Shown: in pieces, positions 18,669 through 26,970 of the stretch
Position numbering within the stretch: the first letter of the stretch is position 1
Layout of the letters: every line of letters begins with the position of its first letter
Assembly (NCBI GenBank): GCA_026390575.1
Contig: JAPLFR010000016.1
Location: 310,001 to 374,000, forward strand
Length of the DNA stretch: 64,000 nt
Source of the DNA: Ignavibacteriales bacterium
Lineage (GTDB): Bacteria; Bacteroidota; Ignavibacteria; UBA10030
Reading direction: 5' to 3'
Program-made: the position numbers and the translations under genes
The notes under the pieces: model-generated
What the model was told of the DNA's origin: nothing
Seen by the model: only the letters and a program-made list of their open reading frames with translations
Databases searched by the model: none

Positions 18669-19354
18669 CTGTATCTCCTTACCTAAATAAAGTGCAGCGA
18701 AGTGTTAATAATCAAAAATAATATAACGACAAGTACGCCCTCAGACGGCTTGACGTGTCCGATTTCAATTTTCAAATTACAGGTGATAACAAAACAATCG
18801 AATGGTCATTGCACACCATATCATATAAACAGTATTAAAGGAGTATGTCATTTTAGATTTTTTTGGTGTGCAACTGGTTGTAAATATATTCGGTTACAGT
18901 CCCTTTGTCAAGTTAAAATTGAAGAGAAAAAAAATCACTTTTTAAGGGTAAAAAAACACTTGACAAGAAGAACATTATTCATATATCGACCGATCTCTAT
19001 TCTTGTTGTGTGAACATCTCTGGCACTTCGATGTCCGGTTAAAAGCAGTGTGAATTCATTTTATATAATTTTGATATAAAATCAATTATTCTTCCTAACA
19101 CACTACAGGGCAAAAAAGTTCTCACATTCTTACTCCACGAATCTCTTCTGGAGCAAGATTTTCCTAAAAAAATGGGGAAACCCAGGTACGAAAAAAAATT
19201 ATTGAGAAAAACGAGAAAATAGACGGATCAAATACACATTTCACCGCCTTCGAAAGAATGATCTGGATAGTAACAAAGTGAAAAAGATGAAAGAATAGAT
19301 CGGGGAGTTAAGTAAGTATCTTGAACTTTGCTATGTTTTAAAATTGCAATGCGG
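18669..19354. other. Intergenic region upstream of nrdJ
   Basis: About 690 AT-rich bases. The part next to nrdJ should hold its promoter and ribosome binding site (AGGAGATACAG just before the ATG, read on the minus strand). I looked for a cobalamin riboswitch B12 box and for paired NrdR boxes and could not recognise either by eye. ORFs here look random in composition and were not called. Confidence 0.4.
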
Positions 19355-19918
19355 TCACTTCGAAATTGAAACACGTACCAACGTCCGCTGAACAATTCTA
19401 TCCGGTACAATCCACGCATCGCGGTATCCCTTTTCAACAAACTCCGGCAGCCGCTGGTTGGCTTCGTATCGATTAATAAAATCTCCAATACGCACTTTAT
19501 ACACCGGCGCATCGTACACAACATAAATCGAATCACCTACAAATTTTTCGACGGCAAGATTCTTCATCAAGATAGTTTCATCCACGTTGGATGACGAAAA
19601 TATCTGAATGCGGTATCCTTGCACAACTTCTTCTTGAACAATCATACTGTCTTTCGGAATTTCCAAAGGGTTCTGCTGTTTCTGTTCCGAACTCCGCACC
19701 TTCTGCACAATTTCAATCTCCCGGTCGAATTCAACAGGGTTGAGTGTTGCTTCATATTCAGAAAGTAGAAGTTTTTTTTCCTTCGGCTTTTCGATTTTCG
19801 GTTTCTCTTCCACTTGAAACGGCTTCGACGCAGTACACCCGGTCATGAACGCCATCAATAAAATAATTCCGGCAATTAACTGTGTATGAGTTTTTATGGG
19901 ATAAAGTTGATCCAGCAT
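19355..19918 (-). CDS. SPOR-domain lipoprotein
   Basis: A 187-residue lipoprotein. The signal ends with a lipobox at LMAFMTGC, then a Lys/Glu/Pro-rich linker (KPKIEKPKEKKLLL). The C-terminal 75 residues form a SPOR domain: GYRIQIFSSSNVDETILMKN, VGDSIYVVYDAPVYKVRIGDFINRYEA in pieces. SPOR domains bind denuded peptidoglycan, usually at the division septum. Its start overlaps the end of the upstream SPOR gene by 25 bases, so the two are co-translated and probably act in the same envelope process. Confidence 0.8.
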   Translation of the reverse strand: MLDQLYPIKTHTQLIAGIILLMAFMTGCTASKPFQVEEKPKIEKPKEKKLLLSEYEATLNPVEFDREIEIVQKVRSSEQKQQNPLEIPKDSMIVQEEVVQGYRIQIFSSSNVDETILMKNLAVEKFVGDSIYVVYDAPVYKVRIGDFINRYEANQRLPEFVEKGYRDAWIVPDRIVQRTLVRVSISK

Positions 19919-20454
19919 AGCTTGTACTCATGAGGATATTGCTGCTTTAAGGAATCGCAGAGGGCAAATGCATCGTTCCGATTTTCGTACCTGCCGATAC
20001 TGACGCGGTACAATTTTGCACGCTTGATAAACGTACTAAATACCGGCTGGTTTGCAAAATGTTCTTTAGCTTTCTTTTGTGCACGTAAGGCATTCGATAC
20101 CTGACCAAAAGCACCGACCTGTACCGTGTAGATCGGATGTTCCGGACGTACAATTTTGATCAGCGGATGTGAATATGATTTTGATTTCGTGACAACGGAT
20201 GCACGTACAGTATCTTGCCGCGATCTGAATTTTGGAGCAATGCGCGGTTTCTTTGCTAGTGCAATTTTCACGGAATCAACCTTCAGTTTGGAAGTAGTAT
20301 CTTGACTCATTGCACGATGCACCACACGATGTGTCGTATCGATAGGACCGAAAATCTGTACTGGGCTTTTCGCCCGGTGGCCTGCACCGGTTTCTTCAGA
20401 CGGGACACAGCCAATGAGCGTCAGCGCTGCACCGACAAAAAATAATATGAACAT
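19894..20454 (-). CDS. SPOR-domain lipoprotein
   Basis: From the ATG at 20454 the product has 186 residues: a short signal with lipobox LTLIGC, a basic low-complexity stretch, and a C-terminal SPOR domain (HPIYTVQVGAFGQVSNALRA, AKLYRVSIGRYENRNDAFAL). Two GTG codons slightly upstream (20472, 20475) are alternative starts. The longer upstream frame is excluded because it runs through the end of deoC. It precedes and overlaps a second SPOR lipoprotein gene and follows deoC after about 35 bases. Confidence 0.75.
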   Translation of the reverse strand: MFILFFVGAALTLIGCVPSEETGAGHRAKSPVQIFGPIDTTHRVVHRAMSQDTTSKLKVDSVKIALAKKPRIAPKFRSRQDTVRASVVTKSKSYSHPLIKIVRPEHPIYTVQVGAFGQVSNALRAQKKAKEHFANQPVFSTFIKRAKLYRVSIGRYENRNDAFALCDSLKQQYPHEYKLCWINFIP

Positions 20455-20488
20455 GAGAAAACGTTGATTCACCACATGCTGCTTTCTA

Positions 20489-21352
20489 TTAGGAGGATAG
20501 TGAGGTGACCTTCTCCCCGATGACAATCTTAACACTTGCACTCGCACCGATGCGATCAGCACCGCTTGCAATAAGCGCAAGTGCATCTTCCTGCGACCGC
20601 ACTCCGCCGGACGCTTTGACTCCTAACTCCGGTCCAACAACTTTCCTCATCAATGCGATGTCGCCAGCAGTCGCCCCGCCTTTTACAAAACCTGTCGATG
20701 TCTTTACAAAGTCTGCTCCGGCATGTTTTGCCAGCATGCACGCTTTCACTTTTTCCTCGTCGGTCAACAGTCCGGTTTCAATAATCACTTTCGTAAGCAC
20801 TCCAAAGCTATGCGCCGCACTGACGACTGAAAGAATATCCTCTTCTACATACCCATACTCGCCGGACTTCAGCATCCCGACATTGATCACCATATCCACT
20901 TCACGCGCGCCGTCTTTGATTGCGCGATCAGTCTCAAATGCTTTTGCTGCGCTCGATGTCGCTCCTAATGGAAAACCAATCACCGTGCATACTTTCACAT
21001 CCGTATCGCGCAAAAGTCTTGCGCACAGTTTCACATGTGATGGATTAATGCACACGCTTGCAAATCCGTACTGTTTTGCCTCTGCGCAGAGTTTTTCAAT
21101 TTCCTTTTGTGTCGCATCCGGTTTAAGCAGTGTATGATCAATCATCCGCGCAAGGCCGGGATCGAATGCATCCTGTTCCAATCCAACACCTGTAGAGATT
21201 CGATCTGCGCCGCTCTTGACGATATTCTTTACACCATCTTTATTATGGATGACGCAAAGATTGTCTGTACAAATGCCATCTTTCGTGCACGTGTAGGCAT
21301 TGGTCTCGTTGAGAACTTGTTCGATGAGATGAAGAATCGTTTGCTTGTCCAT
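20489..21352 (-). CDS. deoC: Deoxyribose-phosphate aldolase with N-terminal extension
   Basis: The enzyme cleaves 2-deoxyribose 5-phosphate to acetaldehyde and glyceraldehyde 3-phosphate. From the ATG at 21352 the protein has 287 residues. The catalytic domain begins at about residue 68 ([15 protein letters not shown]) and includes [12 protein letters not shown], the Schiff-base Lys in [10 protein letters not shown] and the second Lys in [10 protein letters not shown]. Ahead of it are about 65 extra residues. These start [16 protein letters not shown], an amphipathic helix like the encapsulation peptides that target enzymes to bacterial microcompartments, followed by a cysteine-bearing linker ([12 protein letters not shown]). 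Two microcompartment vertex genes and deoB lie 4-5 kb upstream. The ATG is preferred over a TTG eight codons before it. Confidence 0.93.
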   Translation of the reverse strand: MDKQTILHLIEQVLNETNAYTCTKDGICTDNLCVIHNKDGVKNIVKSGADRISTGVGLEQDAFDPGLARMIDHTLLKPDATQKEIEKLCAEAKQYGFASVCINPSHVKLCARLLRDTDVKVCTVIGFPLGATSSAAKAFETDRAIKDGAREVDMVINVGMLKSGEYGYVEEDILSVVSAAHSFGVLTKVIIETGLLTDEEKVKACMLAKHAGADFVKTSTGFVKGGATAGDIALMRKVVGPELGVKASGGVRSQEDALALIASGADRIGASASVKIVIGEKVTSLSS

Positions 21353-21558
21353 TCTTTTTTCCGAGACAGTTTTCAATAACTGTCTGTGTCAATATACGAG
21401 AATTATTTTGAGTTACAAGAGATTCAGGCGAAAAGTCGATCACGTTCTTACTTTTAGAGAAATCTATTATGTATATGAACAAGTCTAACAAGAAACGCGT
21501 GTTCTTGTCCAAATCTCAAGAATAATTATATTTCAGCACCGTCAGCGGCAGGGAATAA

Positions 21559-22482
21559 TTATTCGAACACTTCGCCCGCTTCAATCTTATAACCACGGAG
21601 AAATTCTTCGATGCCGAGACGGCGTTTCCCTTCTTGTTGAATTTCGAGAATAGAAACCGTTCCATTGCCGGTTCCTACAAGCAGTGTGTCATTCGTTCGC
21701 TGGAGAACAATTCCTGCTGCTTGAGATTGTGCTTCCGAAATCTTTGTAGAGTACAGTTTGAGAGTTTTATCGTTGTGCATTGTCCAGGAAGCTGGACTTG
21801 GTGAAAGTCCTCTGATAAAATTATGAACCTGCTGAGATGATTTCTTCCAATCAATGCGGCAGTCGTTTTTGAAGATCTTTGGTGCTGCACATGCAAGTGC
21901 ATCATTCTGCAAACGCGGCTGTGCCTTACCAAGTTCGATCAACCGGACGGTTTGAAGGACTACTTCGGCACCAACTTCAGAAAGTGTGTCATGGAGTTCT
22001 CCGGCGGTCTCATCCTCGCCAATTTTTGCGCGGGCCTGGAGAAGAATAGAACCTGTATCCACTTTATCCTGGAGAAAAAATGTGCTCACTCCAGATTCCT
22101 TTTCGCCGTTCATAATCGCCCAGTTGATGGGCGCTGCACCGCGGTATTTCGGAAGGAGTGATGCATGAAGATTAAAAGTACCGAGTTTTGGAATTGTGTA
22201 TACTTCTCGCGGCAAAATTCTAAACGCTACGACAACGACGAGGTCGGGTGCGAATTGCTGGATATCCGAAACGAATTCTAAATCTTTGAGATTTCCAGGC
22301 TGAAGTATTGTGAGATGATGCTGGAGTGCGAACTCTTTAATCGGCGTAGAAGACACGTGCTGACCGCGCCCTCGCGGCTTGTCGGGCGCGGTCACCACGC
22401 CAGCAACTTCATAGGAATGATCCAGAAGAATGCGAAGACTTGGGACAGCAAATTCCGGCGTGCCCATAAAAAGGATTCGCAT
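21559..22482 (-). CDS. fmt: Methionyl-tRNA formyltransferase
   Basis: It formylates the initiator methionyl-tRNA using 10-formyltetrahydrofolate. The 307-residue protein opens MRILFMGTPEFAVPSLRILL, has the folate/catalytic region NLHASLLPKYRGAAPINWAI (N-x-H-x-S-L-L-P signature) and TFFLQDKVDTGSILLQ, and ends with the tRNA-binding OB-like domain. It follows def after four bases, the standard def-fmt pairing that makes and removes N-formylmethionine. The initiator tRNA itself is at 35.8 kb. Confidence 0.96.
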   Translation of the reverse strand: MRILFMGTPEFAVPSLRILLDHSYEVAGVVTAPDKPRGRGQHVSSTPIKEFALQHHLTILQPGNLKDLEFVSDIQQFAPDLVVVVAFRILPREVYTIPKLGTFNLHASLLPKYRGAAPINWAIMNGEKESGVSTFFLQDKVDTGSILLQARAKIGEDETAGELHDTLSEVGAEVVLQTVRLIELGKAQPRLQNDALACAAPKIFKNDCRIDWKKSSQQVHNFIRGLSPSPASWTMHNDKTLKLYSTKISEAQSQAAGIVLQRTNDTLLVGTGNGTVSILEIQQEGKRRLGIEEFLRGYKIEAGEVFE

Positions 22483-22486
22483 ACGG

Positions 22487-23083
22487 CTATTCCTCCTCTG
22501 CCGTCACCACCGGATAATCCACTTCGATTTCCCCTTTTCGAATCTTTCTCAACTTTGGCAGCAGCATACTTCGTTTTGTTTTACTGACACGATCGACGAA
22601 CAGTACTCCATTCAGATGGTCCAGTTCATGAAGAAGGACGCGTGCCAGTAATCCATCGGCAAGAAGTTCTTGTTCTTTGAATTCTGCATCATGAAAACGA
22701 ACATGTACTTTTTCTGCACGTTCTACTTCACCACGCAGATTCGGGAGACTCAGGCACCCTTCTTCCATCACCCACGTGCCATCTTCGCTCAGAATTTCCG
22801 GATTAATCAATGCGAGTGTTTTAGGAAGATCGGGCGACGTTGGATGCATCGTATCCTCCGTTTCACCCTCAGCATTTGGCTCGGTGACATCTGAAATATC
22901 GATAGTAATCACACGCCGAAGATCACCCACCTGCGTTGCGGCAAGACCGAGGCCGTTGGCCTCGTGCATCGTCTCAAACATATCGTAAATAAGTTTGACG
23001 GTTGAATCATCCAGTGAGTCTACACGGTTGGCTTTTTTCTTTAGAATTTCTGTTCCGAAAAGATAAATTGGAAGAATAGACAT
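22487..23083 (-). CDS. def: Peptide deformylase
   Basis: This metalloenzyme removes the N-formyl group from nascent proteins. The 198-residue protein has the three family motifs: GLGLAATQVG (near residue 45), EGCLSLPN with the metal-ligand Cys, and HELDHLNGVLF with the two metal-ligand His and the catalytic Glu. An acidic insertion (DVTEPNAEGETEDTMHPTS) lies between motifs 1 and 2, as in several Bacteroidota enzymes. It is directly upstream of fmt. Confidence 0.96.
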   Translation of the reverse strand: MSILPIYLFGTEILKKKANRVDSLDDSTVKLIYDMFETMHEANGLGLAATQVGDLRRVITIDISDVTEPNAEGETEDTMHPTSPDLPKTLALINPEILSEDGTWVMEEGCLSLPNLRGEVERAEKVHVRFHDAEFKEQELLADGLLARVLLHELDHLNGVLFVDRVSKTKRSMLLPKLRKIRKGEIEVDYPVVTAEEE

Positions 23084-23183
23084 ACACTTAAACCTTCGTT
23101 AATCCTGATCCATTTTAATAGATTTTAAATAACTCTACTTTTATATTTTCATTCTGTCGTCTGCATTCTGTATCCTACGGCCT

Positions 23184-23810
23184 CTAATCACTAACAATCC
23201 GCCGTGCTGTCTCGAACCGTTTGGCAAAGTATGAACTCTGCAGCGAAGAAATTGTTACTCCGAAGGAGACACTCGCATGCGCAAAGAGATCGTCCCCCAA
23301 ATAAATACCAACGTGTGATGCGTTCTCCCCCGTGGTGTTGAAAAAGATCAAATCACCAAACTTCAAATCGCTCAATTCAACCGCCTTGCCGAGCTTCGAT
23401 TGTTCCACGCTTGAGCGTGGAAGCTGTTTGCCGATGGCGTTCTTGTACACCGTCATCGTGTAGCCTGAACAATCCATGCCATCTGCTCCGGCGCCGCCAT
23501 GCACGTACGGTACACCCATAAATTTTGAAATCTCCCGCATCATCTTGCTTTGATCGAGCGGTTTCAGTGCTTCGTTTTTTTCTTTCCGAAAATCACGTGT
23601 GCCGCTCGTCACGCGTTCTACTTCTTTTGCATTCGGCTTTTTATCATTCTCTTTGGTTTCCTCTTCCGCTTCCTTCGACGCGAAACGCGCACCATGAGTC
23701 GATCCTGTTTCCGTTCGCGTAGATTTTCTCTCTTTGCTGCCAAATCGCGGGGACGATGCGCCGCACCCTTCAAGCACGAAGACTGCGATGGCAGTTCCCA
23801 TCAATAACAA
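23184..23810 (-). CDS. NlpC/P60-family lipoprotein, cell-wall peptidase
   Basis: A 208-residue lipoprotein with a short signal ending VLEGC, then a charged linker, and an NlpC/P60 domain from about residue 95 to the end. The catalytic Cys is in GMDCSGYTM and the His in ASHVGIYLGDDLFAHA. Such enzymes cleave D-glutamyl bonds in cell-wall stem peptides. The start is a TTG at 23810 and an ATG three codons later is possible, but would leave a very short signal. It lies downstream of the sigma factor gene. Confidence 0.85.
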   Translation of the reverse strand: MLLMGTAIAVFVLEGCGASSPRFGSKERKSTRTETGSTHGARFASKEAEEETKENDKKPNAKEVERVTSGTRDFRKEKNEALKPLDQSKMMREISKFMGVPYVHGGAGADGMDCSGYTMTVYKNAIGKQLPRSSVEQSKLGKAVELSDLKFGDLIFFNTTGENASHVGIYLGDDLFAHASVSFGVTISSLQSSYFAKRFETARRIVSD

Positions 23811-23855
23811 TATTGAATGTTTGCAGTCGATAGGGAAAATGCTTTCGTTACGACG

Positions 23856-23877
23856 AAGCCCCGTACAGATGGGGCTT
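23856..23877. repeat. Short palindrome between sigA and the NlpC gene
   Basis: AAGCCCC (23856-23862), eight-base loop, GGGGCTT (23871-23877). No T-run follows on the strand of transcription, so it is a poor terminator. It resembles the other GC-rich interspersed hairpins in the window. Confidence 0.5.
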
Positions 23878-23927
23878 GCTAAGAGTTTGAATCAAAATGT
23901 CGTTTGTGTTCCAATACGTTTTTTCGA

Positions 23928-24785
23928 TTATCCAAGATATGCGCGTAATGCTTTGCTTCGCGACGCATGCCGCAAACGGCGAATTGCTTTTTCCTTAATC
24001 TGCCGAACCCGTTCGCGCGTGAGGTTAAATTTTTCCCCGATCTCTTCCAGTGTGAGCGAATGCTCAGAATCGAGGCCGAAATAAAGTTTGATCACTTGTG
24101 CTTCGCGTTCACTCAGCGTTGCCAGTGCACGCTTTACTTCATTCTTCAACGATTCTTCTAACAGACCGGAATCTGGAGTCGGCTGTCTATTATCCTGAAT
24201 AACATCGAGCAAACGATTATCTTCACCTTGCGCAAACGGTGCATCCATCGATAAATGCCGGCCGGAAATTTTAAGCGTGTCGGAAACTTCAAAGAGCGAC
24301 ATATCTAATTCTTCCGCCAATTCACTCGCACTCGGTTCGCGCTCAAATTCCTGTTCCAGCGTACTGAACGCTTTACCAATTTTATTCAATGCGCCAACAC
24401 GATTGAGCGGCAGGCGCACAATACGCGACTGTTCCGCGAGTGCTTGAAGTATGGATTGACGAATCCACCAAACGGCATACGAAATAAATTTGAATCCGCG
24501 TGTTTCATCAAAACGCTTTGCAGCTTTTATGAGACCAAGATTGCCTTCGTTGATCAAGTCGCCGAGTGACAAACCCTGGTTCTGGTATTGCTTTGCTACG
24601 CTGACCACGAAGCGAAGATTTGCCTTTGTCAATTTCTCCAGCGCCTTTTGATCGCCTTTTTTGATACGCCGGGCGAGATCAATTTCTTCCTGCGGCACTA
24701 ATAATTCGACTTTGCCAATTTCCTGGAGATATTTATCTAACGATTGGCTTTCACGATTTGTATATTGTTTGCTTATTTTCACCAT
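23928..24785 (-). CDS. rpoD: Primary RNA polymerase sigma factor (RpoD/SigA)
   Basis: The housekeeping sigma-70. From the ATG at 24785 the protein has 285 residues and begins [20 protein letters not shown], the region 1.2 N-terminus found in Bacteroidota/Chlorobi primary sigma factors, which lack the long region 1.1. Region 2 ([52 protein letters not shown]), region 3 and region 4 ([20 protein letters not shown]) are complete. The longer start (24827) adds 14 unrelated residues. It is followed by the NlpC gene and preceded by the EutN/CcmL pair. Confidence 0.95.
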   Translation of the reverse strand: MVKISKQYTNRESQSLDKYLQEIGKVELLVPQEEIDLARRIKKGDQKALEKLTKANLRFVVSVAKQYQNQGLSLGDLINEGNLGLIKAAKRFDETRGFKFISYAVWWIRQSILQALAEQSRIVRLPLNRVGALNKIGKAFSTLEQEFEREPSASELAEELDMSLFEVSDTLKISGRHLSMDAPFAQGEDNRLLDVIQDNRQPTPDSGLLEESLKNEVKRALATLSEREAQVIKLYFGLDSEHSLTLEEIGEKFNLTRERVRQIKEKAIRRLRHASRSKALRAYLG

Positions 24786-24815
24786 TGACTCTTTGCCTAA
24801 ATGTAACTTTTGTTT

Positions 24816-24843
24816 CCCGTCCCGCACTGGGCGGGACTACGGG
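24816..24843. repeat. REP-like palindrome upstream of rpoD
   Basis: GTCCCGC (24819-24825) and GCGGGAC (24831-24837) form a hairpin with a five-base loop, and outer CCCGT/ACGGG arms extend it to 24816-24843. It sits between the BMC gene and rpoD. The same GTCCCGC/GCGGGA core recurs at about 35990. Confidence 0.6.
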
Positions 24844-24892
24844 TGTTCCAGCGATAGTTCCTATATATAACACGTAAAAGTGGGTGGAAAGT

Positions 24893-25165
24893 TCACGATT
24901 GCTGAAGATCGATTCTATCCACAATCCCGACAATACTTGCATCCACCGGCGCCATTTCTACCGGCAATGGAATTACCGCTTCGCGCGATGTGATATAAAA
25001 AACTGTTTCGCCCTGTCCGGCACCAACAGTGTCTACTGCAACAATCGGCGAGCCGGCATGCTCACGCTTGGCATTCAACGGTTGAATGATCTGAAGTTTG
25101 AAGCTCTTCAAAGTCTCATCCTTTTGCGTTGCCCAAAGAGTTCCAATAACCTTTGCAAAAAACAC
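24893..25165 (-). CDS. EutN/CcmL-family microcompartment vertex protein
   Basis: A 90-residue BMC-P shell protein. Members form pentamers that close the vertices of polyhedral bacterial microcompartments. The sequence has the family N-terminus AKVIGTLWATQKDETLKSFK and the central IVAVDTVGAGQGETVFYITS, ending VDASIVGIVDRI. The start is GTG at 25165, preceded by GAGGCGG. It follows a sister gene after 12 bases, so both are in one transcript with deoB. No hexameric or trimeric shell genes are present in the window. Confidence 0.92.
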   Translation of the reverse strand: MFFAKVIGTLWATQKDETLKSFKLQIIQPLNAKREHAGSPIVAVDTVGAGQGETVFYITSREAVIPLPVEMAPVDASIVGIVDRIDLQQS

Positions 25166-25177
25166 AACCGCCTCGCA

Positions 25178-25447
25178 TTATTCAGAAATATCTAACTTGT
25201 CAACCACCGCCACGATGACGGCGTCTACGGGCTTGTTTTTTGTCACTGCCGTTTGGCGTGCAGAACTCCCAGATGCCACCAGCACAATATCACCGACCCC
25301 CGCTTGCACTGTATCAACGGCAACAACAAATGAATCTTTGAGCTTATAATCAAGATCTACATGCTTGACGATTTGAAGCTTCATTCCAACCATCTCTTCG
25401 TCTTTGCGTGTTGCCCAAATCGTACCAATAACTTTCCCGAGGATCAT
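25178..25447 (-). CDS. EutN/CcmL-family microcompartment vertex protein
   Basis: An 89-residue BMC-P pentamer protein: MILGKVIGTIWATRKDEEM at the N-terminus, FVVAVDTVQAGVGDIVLVAS in the middle and VDAVIVAVVDKLD at the end. It is clearly paralogous to the next gene but diverged in the loop around residues 60-70, as in BMC loci that carry two or three different vertex proteins. It follows deoB after about 65 bases on the same strand. Confidence 0.93.
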   Translation of the reverse strand: MILGKVIGTIWATRKDEEMVGMKLQIVKHVDLDYKLKDSFVVAVDTVQAGVGDIVLVASGSSARQTAVTKNKPVDAVIVAVVDKLDISE

Positions 25448-25513
25448 GATTCACCTTTTTATTAGACTCTGCAAACACGATATTGTTTCCGTTTGCAGCA
25501 GTATCTTCCGAAC

Positions 25514-26704
25514 TTATAAAATATCTGTTAGAAAACTTTGACCCGAAAGCGATTGAGCTTGCGCGATGTTAAAAAACTCCGCTACGGTTTTACCGATATC
25601 GGCAAAAGAACTGCGTACACCGAGATTTACATTCTTCTTGCCGGATGTTGTATAACACAGCACCGGAACATATTCTCGCGTATGGTCTGTACTCTGATCT
25701 GTCGGATCGTTGCCGTGATCGGCAGTCAAGATAAGCAGGTCACCATCACTTATGCAGTTCTGGATTTCCGGAATCTTCAGATCAAACTCTTCAAGCGCTT
25801 TAGCATATCCTTTTGCATCTTGGCGATGACCATAGAGCATATCGAAATCAACGAGGTTCGCCATGAGAAATCCAGACTGCATCGATTTTCCGGTTTTAAT
25901 AATTTCTTCGATGCCTTCTGCGTTTGATTTTATATGTGTCTTTTCCTGTAATCCGCGCCCGCTAAACAAGTCGTCAATCTTACCGATGCCAATTGTTGAA
26001 ACGCCGCTTGCGTGCAAAATATCCAACACAGTTTCTGCTGGAGGTTCAACTGCGTAATCTCTCCGATACGGTGTGCGTATGTAGTTGCCGGCGGTTCCCA
26101 TGAATGGACGCGCAATGACACGACCAACACGATGCTCATCCACTACAACATGTTCACGTGTTTTCTGACAAATATCATACAGACGCTCAAGCGGAATCAC
26201 ATCCTGATGTGCAGCAATTTGAAAAACAGAATCACCGGAAGTATAGAGGATCGGGTAACCAGTACGTACATGCTCATCGCCCAACTCTATGATGATCTCT
26301 GTGCCAGATGCCGGTTTGTTGCCTAAATATCCTTTGCACCCTGTGACACGAAGAAACTTCTCAAGCAGTTTTTTCGGAAAACCATTCGGATATAAAGGGA
26401 ATGCTTTGTGAGTGATAATGCCAGCGATTTCCCAATGTCCAGTTGTGCTGTCTTTGCCCTCCGATGCTTCTGCCATTTTGCCGAAGCAACCAATAGCATT
26501 CTTGTTTCTTGAAACACCGTTTATATTCGTAATGTTTCCAAGTCCGAGTGCTTCAAGGTTGGGTAATCGCAATCCGCCTACGTCACGAGCAACGTGTGAT
26601 ATCGTATTCGTACCTCTGTCCCCGTAAACTCCGGCATCGGGTAATTCACCAACGCCAACGCTATCAAGAACAATGAGTATGAGTTTCGTCTGCTTTAACC
26701 TTAT
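25514..26704 (-). CDS. deoB: Phosphopentomutase without a canonical start codon
   Basis: DeoB interconverts (deoxy)ribose 1-phosphate and 5-phosphate, supplying DeoC. The frame holds LILIVLDSVGVGELPDAGVY with the first metal-binding Asp, the phospho-threonine region GKDSTTGHWEIAG, FMANLVDFDMLYGHR-type Asp/His ligands and LTADHGNDPT. No ATG, GTG or TTG occurs between the upstream TAG (26741-26743) and the conserved LDSVGVG segment. Candidate starts are ATA at 26704 (giving 396 residues, the family length) and ATA or ATT codons at 26680 and 26674. The first canonical start, TTG at 26572, would delete the metal-binding Asp and is unlikely. Either a rare start codon is used or the start was damaged. 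It follows the zinc-ribbon gene in the same frame. Confidence 0.8.
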   Translation of the reverse strand: MRLKQTKLILIVLDSVGVGELPDAGVYGDRGTNTISHVARDVGGLRLPNLEALGLGNITNINGVSRNKNAIGCFGKMAEASEGKDSTTGHWEIAGIITHKAFPLYPNGFPKKLLEKFLRVTGCKGYLGNKPASGTEIIIELGDEHVRTGYPILYTSGDSVFQIAAHQDVIPLERLYDICQKTREHVVVDEHRVGRVIARPFMGTAGNYIRTPYRRDYAVEPPAETVLDILHASGVSTIGIGKIDDLFSGRGLQEKTHIKSNAEGIEEIIKTGKSMQSGFLMANLVDFDMLYGHRQDAKGYAKALEEFDLKIPEIQNCISDGDLLILTADHGNDPTDQSTDHTREYVPVLCYTTSGKKNVNLGVRSSFADIGKTVAEFFNIAQAQSLSGQSFLTDIL

Positions 26705-26740
26705 CCGAAATTTTCTGTGTGAGGATTGCGCAGTGAACTG

Positions 26741-26935
26741 CTATCCTAAAATCTCCTTTTCGTTGCACTTACAAATCTGCACCCGCTGTCGGTTGAATTT
26801 ATAGGATCCATGGGCTGAACGCACCGATTGCACATAGAGCGTTGCTGTTTTCATAGTGCCGCATTTTGGGCACCTCACGCCTTTTTCCTGTGCGGCTTTT
26901 TTTGCTTTTTCCGCAAAGTCAGTTTTTTTCGCCAT
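26741..26935 (-). CDS. Small zinc-ribbon protein (hypothetical)
   Basis: A 64-residue basic protein. A Lys/Ala-rich helix (residues 3-19) is followed by a CPKC knuckle at about residue 22 and a CKC pair at about residue 57, enough to bind one zinc ion in a ribbon. The middle (SYKFNRQRVQI) is basic and might bind RNA or DNA. It is conserved-looking but I do not recognise a named family. It lies just ahead of deoB. Confidence 0.65.
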   Translation of the reverse strand: MAKKTDFAEKAKKAAQEKGVRCPKCGTMKTATLYVQSVRSAHGSYKFNRQRVQICKCNEKEILG

Positions 26936-26970
26936 TTACATCTCCAAAAAAAGAATTACTGATTTGTTAT

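Noticed and set aside
18702-19013. Plus-strand ORF of 103 codons upstream of nrdJ
   Set aside because: Composition looks random (rich in Cys, Ile and Arg without pattern), with no good ribosome site. It is probably a chance frame in the nrdJ promoter region.
18669-19354. Cobalamin riboswitch or paired NrdR boxes upstream of the B12-dependent reductase
   Set aside because: I could not find the B12 box or two spaced NrdR-like palindromes by eye. A covariance search would be decisive.
26572-26574. TTG at 26572 as the deoB start
   Set aside because: It would remove about 40 conserved residues, including the first metal-binding aspartate, although the frame upstream still encodes them.
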